The position numbers were made by a program, and so were the translations under genes. A model generated the notes under the pieces. The model did not search any database and was not told the DNA's origin. It was given only the letters and a program-made list of their open reading frames with translations. Below are positions 35,476 to 39,438 of a stretch of DNA of 39,438 bases, in pieces. The first letter of the stretch is position 1. Each line of letters opens with the position of its first letter. Location: NCBI RefSeq assembly GCF_012927415.1, contig NZ_JABBPF010000049.1, positions 1 through 39,438 of the forward strand, in the 5' to 3' direction. The stretch comes from Polaromonas sp. GTDB lineage: Bacteria; Pseudomonadota; Gammaproteobacteria; Burkholderiales; Burkholderiaceae_C.

Positions 35476-35792
35476 CGCAGCTAAGTCATCAAAACCGCCG
35501 CGCCCTGAGCGCCACGGAAATCGTCACCCAGCTAAGCAAGCTCAATGGTGAGCAGGCCCTAGGTTGGCGCCTGCTGGATGGCGCGCTGGAGAAAACATTT
35601 GACTTTAAAAATTACCACGAGACCATCGGTTTCGTCAACGCTGTCGCCTTCATCGCCAATGCAGAAAACCACCATCCCGACCTTGCCTTGACTTACAGCC
35701 GGTGCACGGTGCGCTTCAACACGCATGATGTAAAAGGCATTTCTGTCAGTGATTTTTTCTGCGCGTCAAAGGTTGACGCCTTGCTGGTTTGA
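35472..35792 (+). CDS. phhB: Pterin-4a-carbinolamine dehydratase
   Basis: 106 aa. Dehydrates 4a-hydroxytetrahydrobiopterin, recycling the cofactor of phenylalanine hydroxylase. Signature ENHHPDLALTYSRCTVRF: the His-His-Pro active site and the following residues fit the PCD pattern. The frame overlaps the M48 gene by 4 nt upstream and rsgA by 4 nt downstream. No phhA or other aromatic hydroxylase gene is in the window, so its partner is encoded elsewhere or it has a second role. Confidence 0.88.
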   Translation: MTQLSHQNRRALSATEIVTQLSKLNGEQALGWRLLDGALEKTFDFKNYHETIGFVNAVAFIANAENHHPDLALTYSRCTVRFNTHDVKGISVSDFFCASKVDALLV

Positions 35793-36760
35793 GCAAGCCC
35801 TCGCGTGCCGCGCGAGTTGGCGCCGGACCGATCGCGGGCACCCTGCCCGGCTTGGTGGTGGCCGGTTTTGGCCGACACGTGCTGGTCGAAACGGAATCGG
35901 GACAGCGCGTGATCTGCCACCCGCGCGGCAAAAAAAGCCAGGTCGTCGTGGGCGACCGTATCCGCTGGCTGCCTTCCCAGGACGAAGGAACCATCGAGAA
36001 AATCGAGGAGCGCAGCAACCTGTTTTACCGGCAGGACGAGATGCGGACCAAATCGTTTGCCGCCAATCTCGACCAGGTCCTGATCCTGATCGCCGCAGAA
36101 CCCGAGTTTTCGGAAAGCCAGCTGACGCGCGCCCTGATAGCGGCTGAAGCCGAACACATCGCCCCCATCATTGCATTGAACAAAAGTGATTTGGTCGAAC
36201 CTTTTACGCGCGCCTGGGCCAAACTCGCACCCTACCGCGCCATGGACTACCGGATGCTGCCGCTGGCAATCAAGCCCAAAGCGGCCGACGCACTTCCTGA
36301 CCCTGTGCAGACTGCCGAGCTGATGGGCTTGCTGCACGGTAAAAAGACACTGGTGCTGGGGCCTTCAGGCGCAGGAAAAAGCAGCCTGACGAATCTTCTG
36401 GTTCCGGGTGCACGGGTCCTGACCGCCGAAATATCCCAGGCACTGAACTCGGGCAAACACACCACCACCAGCACCACGCTTTATTGGGTAGACGAAGCGC
36501 GGACCACGGCGCTCATTGACTCACCCGGTTTTCAGGAGTTTGGCCTGCACCATATCGACCCGATGCAGCTGGCCAACTACATGCCAGATTTCAAGGCCCA
36601 TGCGCAGGACTGCAAGTTCTACAACTGCACGCATCTGCATGAACCGGGTTGTGGTGTGATTTCAAAGGTCAATTCGCCGAAAAGTCCAGGCAATATCAGT
36701 ACCAGCCGCTATCGTTTGTATAGCGAATTATTTGCCGAGTTATCCCAGACCCGATACTGA
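35789..36760 (+). CDS. rsgA: Ribosome small subunit-dependent GTPase A
   Basis: 323 aa, TTG start overlapping the phhB stop (TTGA). Matures the 30S subunit. Circularly permuted GTPase order is visible: G4 NKSDL precedes G1 GPSGAGKSS and G3 DSPGFQEFGLH. The N-terminal OB fold is GTLPGLVVAGFGRHVLV, and the C-terminal zinc knuckle is DCKFYNCTHLHEPGCGV. It converges on the CobD/CbiB-like gene with 24 nt between stops. It belongs to the coupled M48-phhB-rsgA unit. Confidence 0.95.
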   Translation: MSKPSRAARVGAGPIAGTLPGLVVAGFGRHVLVETESGQRVICHPRGKKSQVVVGDRIRWLPSQDEGTIEKIEERSNLFYRQDEMRTKSFAANLDQVLILIAAEPEFSESQLTRALIAAEAEHIAPIIALNKSDLVEPFTRAWAKLAPYRAMDYRMLPLAIKPKAADALPDPVQTAELMGLLHGKKTLVLGPSGAGKSSLTNLLVPGARVLTAEISQALNSGKHTTTSTTLYWVDEARTTALIDSPGFQEFGLHHIDPMQLANYMPDFKAHAQDCKFYNCTHLHEPGCGVISKVNSPKSPGNISTSRYRLYSELFAELSQTRY

Positions 36761-36784
36761 AAATACCGCGGAAAGTAACTAATT

Positions 36785-37804
36785 TCAGCCCAGTAGCCGC
36801 GCCAGCGTGAGCAGCGCAAGCAGCACCATCCAGAGCACCACAGAACGCCAGACCAGACCCACTACGCTGCGCAGGTGCGCCACTTCAGGCTCCCGGCCGG
36901 GCGTCGATTCCGTGGCGGCGACGTCTTCGCCATAGAGGCCTCCCGCCTGGAACTCCTGCGCGCTGTTGGGCGAAACGACAGCCTTGAGCGCTTGACCACC
37001 CAGCCGCACATTCACCGCGCCGGATGTTGCCGCCAGAATCAGCCCGTCGTTGCGGTTCGCCGTGGCCGAAGCACCATCGGCAGGAAAACGCTGGGTGTAA
37101 TGACGCCACGCATCGATAGCGTCCTCGAAACTTCCCACCACCGCAAACCCCAGGGAGGTGACACGAGAAGGTACGAAATCGATAATGCCCCAGGCGCGCG
37201 TAGCGACTTGCTGCAGGGCCAGGCTGGCACCTTCGCCAGGCATTTTGCTCTTGTGGGACCAGTACCGCGCCACAAATTCACTCATGCGGTACAGCACAGC
37301 CCCCGCAGGCCCCAGACCGAGTGCAGCAAGCACCGAAAACCAGCCCAGCACGCCAAACACATGACGGTGAGCAGCGAGCACGGAGTATTCAATGACATGG
37401 CGGACGATCTCGCTACGCGGCAGTTCACTGGCATCAACCTGCCGCCATTGCGCAAGCATTTCACGCGCCGTGGCCTCGTCTCCATCATCCAGCGCATCAC
37501 GTATGTCGGTAAAGTAGTGGCTGAACTGACGAAAACCCAGCGTGACATACAAAATCGCCACGCTCCAGGCAAAGGCCAGCAACACATTGACCCGCCATAG
37601 CAACCAGTGGATCAAGACGGTGAGCAGCGTCGGAACCATCACAGCGAAGATCCAGGTAATCCATCCATGGTGAGTCTTGCCGGCATCCAGGCTGCGATGA
37701 GCCCAGCGCGCCCACCCCAGAAAGCCGGCATGAACCCAGTTGCCACGGGCTAAAGGGCGGGCCTGTTCGAGAATGAGTGCAAACAAAACGGCAAAAAAGC
37801 TCAT
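36785..37804 (-). CDS. CobD/CbiB-family membrane protein
   Basis: 339 aa, four to five membrane segments. Starts MSFFAVLFALILEQARPL. The central blocks FRQFSHYFTDIRDALDDGD, EYSVLAAHRHVFGVLGWFSV and GPAGAVLYRMSEFVARYW are those of the CobD/CbiB family. Classical CobD attaches aminopropanol to cobyric acid, but no cobalamin genes lie nearby, and this Burkholderiales version is often annotated only by family. A true cobinamide role is therefore uncertain. It precedes nudL on the same strand by 82 nt. Confidence 0.8.
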   Translation of the reverse strand: MSFFAVLFALILEQARPLARGNWVHAGFLGWARWAHRSLDAGKTHHGWITWIFAVMVPTLLTVLIHWLLWRVNVLLAFAWSVAILYVTLGFRQFSHYFTDIRDALDDGDEATAREMLAQWRQVDASELPRSEIVRHVIEYSVLAAHRHVFGVLGWFSVLAALGLGPAGAVLYRMSEFVARYWSHKSKMPGEGASLALQQVATRAWGIIDFVPSRVTSLGFAVVGSFEDAIDAWRHYTQRFPADGASATANRNDGLILAATSGAVNVRLGGQALKAVVSPNSAQEFQAGGLYGEDVAATESTPGREPEVAHLRSVVGLVWRSVVLWMVLLALLTLARLLG

Positions 37805-37886
37805 GTCAAATCATAACGGCGTCTGATGCCGGCACGGCGGCTTTGTTGCCTTCAGCCTGCCAAGCCAAAAACGGATTAGGTGTCGC

Positions 37887-38603
37887 CTACGCGCTGAGGA
37901 AACGGTAGAAGTTGCGCAGCATGCCGGCAGTCGCGCCCCAGATGTAACGCTCTCTCGCTCCCGAACCACCCGCCTCGACCCCCAGTTCGGTGTAGGGCAT
38001 GGAAAGCCACTGGCGTAGCACTCCATCGAATTCAATTTCATGCCGGCGATGGTGCGCGGGATTCATCAGGTAGCCGAGTGGAACTTCAAAAACGTCCGCC
38101 ACCTCGGCAGAATTGGGCTGCAACTCAAAGCCGGGCCTTACAAGTGCCACCACAGGCGTGATGATGAACCCCGTTCCTGTGACATAAGTTGGCAGGGTTC
38201 CCAACACTTCCACGAAATTCCGCTGCAAGCCAATTTCTTCCTGTGCTTCACGCAAGGCGGTATCCACCGCGTCCTGGTCGGTCTCGTCGGTACGGCCTCC
38301 CGGAAAGGCGATCTGGCCCGAATGGGTTGACAGGTTGGTGGAGCGCTCGGTCAACAACAGCGTGAGTTCGTCGCGCATCACGAGCGGCAGCAGCACCGCG
38401 GCAAGCGCCGGTTGCCGGTCGGAAAACATTTTTTCCACACTATGCTCGGGAGCCCAATAAGGCGGTTGCCTGAAACGTGTGCGCAGGGCCTGCGGCGTAA
38501 GTCGATCCAGTGCCACACCCGAAAGGTGATTGTCAATGCCGAGCACCGGGATGCTGCGCGGGTCAAATGGCGGTACAGGCTTGAAAAAAGTCATACAGGG
38601 CAC
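37887..38603 (-). CDS. nudL: NUDIX hydrolase, CoA pyrophosphatase type
   Basis: 238 aa. Hydrolyses CoA to 4'-phosphopantetheine and 3',5'-ADP. The CoA-specific signature LLTERSTNLSTHSGQIAFPGG is directly followed by the Nudix box DETDQDAVDTALREAQEEIGL with the metal-binding REAQEE. The 70-residue N-terminal extension (DPRSIPVLGIDNHLSG) precedes the domain. It sits between rplS and the CobD/CbiB-like gene, all on the minus strand, after a terminator that closes the rplS transcript. Confidence 0.88.
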   Translation of the reverse strand: MPCMTFFKPVPPFDPRSIPVLGIDNHLSGVALDRLTPQALRTRFRQPPYWAPEHSVEKMFSDRQPALAAVLLPLVMRDELTLLLTERSTNLSTHSGQIAFPGGRTDETDQDAVDTALREAQEEIGLQRNFVEVLGTLPTYVTGTGFIITPVVALVRPGFELQPNSAEVADVFEVPLGYLMNPAHHRRHEIEFDGVLRQWLSMPYTELGVEAGGSGARERYIWGATAGMLRNFYRFLSA

Positions 38604-38615
38604 AGCCTAACAGGC

Positions 38616-38646
38616 AAAAAAAACCGCTCCGAAGAGCGGCTTTTTT
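38616..38646 (-). terminator. Rho-independent terminator after rplS
   Basis: CCGCTC (38624-38629) and GAGCGG (38634-38639) pair around CGAA, flanked by eight A on the left and six T on the right. It terminates the rplS transcript on the minus strand; its symmetry lets it work in both directions. Confidence 0.9.
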
Positions 38647-38660
38647 AGGCAAAACTGTTT

Positions 38661-39026
38661 TTATGCAGCTTTGACGCCCAGTTTTTCCTTAATGCGCGCA
38701 GACTTGCCACTACGGCTACGAAGGTAATACAGCTTGGCGCGACGCACATCACCGCGACGTTTCACTTCGATCTTGGCGATCAGTGGGCTGTAAACCTGGA
38801 AGGTACGCTCGACGCCTTCTCCGTTGGAGATCTTTCTAACGATGAAGCTCGAATTGAGGCCGCGATTGCGTTTGGCAATCACGACACCTTCGAAGGCCTG
38901 TAAACGCTTGCGCGTACCTTCAACCACGTTGACGCTCACGATAACGGTGTCGCCAGGAGCGTACACAGGAATGGTTTTATTCAATCGGGCAATTTCTTCC
39001 TGCTCAAGGGTTTCGATCAGATTCAT
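38661..39026 (-). CDS. rplS: 50S ribosomal protein L19
   Basis: 121 aa. Starts [16 protein letters not shown], with the L19 core [53 protein letters not shown] and [19 protein letters not shown]. Sits at the 30S-50S interface. It is the last gene of the rpsP-rimM-trmD-rplS operon, with 133 nt between trmD and rplS and its own terminator. Confidence 0.97.
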   Translation of the reverse strand: MNLIETLEQEEIARLNKTIPVYAPGDTVIVSVNVVEGTRKRLQAFEGVVIAKRNRGLNSSFIVRKISNGEGVERTFQVYSPLIAKIEVKRRGDVRRAKLYYLRSRSGKSARIKEKLGVKAA

Positions 39027-39148
39027 GATTTATCCATCTAACTTTTTTCGCTCATTCACGCGCTACGCTAAAGACCGCAAATCCATGATGTGTTTCGGAG
39101 AAAGCACAGATGGTTGCAGTGGCCGCCAGAGGATCGAAAAAGCCTCGT

Positions 39149-39176
39149 ATTATAGCAATTCAAGCATCCTGGTCAG
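39149..39176 (-). promoter_or_regulatory. Possible internal promoter for rplS
   Basis: On the minus strand CTGACC, 16 nt, TATAAT precede rplS by about 125 nt, overlapping the end of trmD. The -10 is perfect and the -35 matches four of six bases. It could give extra rplS transcripts. Confidence 0.4.
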
Positions 39177-39438
39177 GATTTTCGATCAAATCAGCCAGAA
39201 AAACCTGGTCGCTTTCGCTCAAATAACCAGCAACACGTGCTTTTTGCACCAGTTCAGGGCGCTGGCGTTGAGTCAATGCGAGCCGCTGCTCACGTCGCCA
39301 ACGCTCTATATGAGCATGGTTGCCGGACATCAAAATGGGCGTAACAGCTTTGCCGCGCCAGATTTCGGGTCGGGTGTAGTGAGGACAGTCGAGCAGCCCG
39401 TCAAGCGCCGGGTTGAAACTGTCCAGCTGGTGGCTGCC
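39160..39438 (-). CDS. trmD: tRNA (guanine-37-N1)-methyltransferase, C-terminal part (cut by window edge)
   Basis: Methylates G37 of tRNAs with SAM, preventing frameshifts. The last 92 codons are visible and end at TGA 39160-39162. They carry the TrmD C-terminal blocks [39 protein letters not shown] and [15 protein letters not shown]. Typical neighbour rplS follows. The start lies beyond the right edge. Confidence 0.92.
   Translation of the reverse strand, partial: GSHQLDSFNPALDGLLDCPHYTRPEIWRGKAVTPILMSGNHAHIERWRREQRLALTQRQRPELVQKARVAGYLSESDQVFLADLIENPDQDA

Overview
The window is about 39 kb of a GC-rich betaproteobacterial chromosome. Gene content and order point to Burkholderiales, most likely Comamonadaceae (Polaromonas/Rhodoferax-like). 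This rests on recalled synteny and protein similarity, not on a search. Typical blocks are xseB-ispA-dxs, DUF2782-thrB-BPSS1780, orn / M48 protease-phhB-rsgA, and trmD-rplS.

Layout. 1-2250: isoprenoid block on the minus strand (dxs cut by the window edge, ispA, xseB). 2518-5567: plus-strand Rieske oxygenase, DMT-family exporter and mercaptopyruvate sulfurtransferase. 5600-8800: an accessory stretch of small, mostly hydrophilic proteins: a Ser/Thr/Gly-rich lipoprotein, a KGG-repeat stress protein, a 57-aa basic protein, a decayed small gene, and a tightly packed minus-strand set of four tiny genes. 8763-16521: a complete, probably inducible sugar-acid operon. 16712-18661: ZIP metal transporter and dienelactone hydrolase. 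19191-24986: I78-type lipoprotein, polA, DUF2782 protein, thrB and a BPSS1780-type membrane protein. 25048-25720: a graveyard of two broken genes. 25825-31133: uvrD, an exported protein, guaC and an alpha/beta hydrolase. 31283-39438: DEAD-box helicase, orn, M48 protease, phhB, rsgA, CobD/CbiB-like protein, NUDIX CoA pyrophosphatase, rplS and the end of trmD.

The most interesting unit is 8763-16521. A LacI-family regulator resembling PtxS is followed by an RraA-fold protein, a four-part polar-amino-acid-type ABC importer, and clear homologues of KguE, KguK and KguD of 2-ketogluconate catabolism. The 14-bp palindrome TGAAACCGGTTTCA, which I recall as the PtxS operator of Pseudomonas, lies directly downstream of a TATAAT box in front of the operon; a one-mismatch copy lies in front of the regulator. 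The usual MFS importer KguT is absent and an ABC importer takes its place. Its binding protein keeps the arginine that grips a carboxylate but has serine where amino-acid binders have the aspartate that grips the amino group. This fits uptake of a keto sugar acid rather than an amino acid.

The second notable item is a dispersed intergenic repeat. Four full copies (3661, 16570, 17526, 33530) share a CTAT-N7-ATAGC stem, a spacer of exactly 8 nt, CCGTAAT, 3 nt, and TGGAC. A fifth copy (8702) is core-only. No tRNA, rRNA, CRISPR array, insertion sequence or prophage was recognised.
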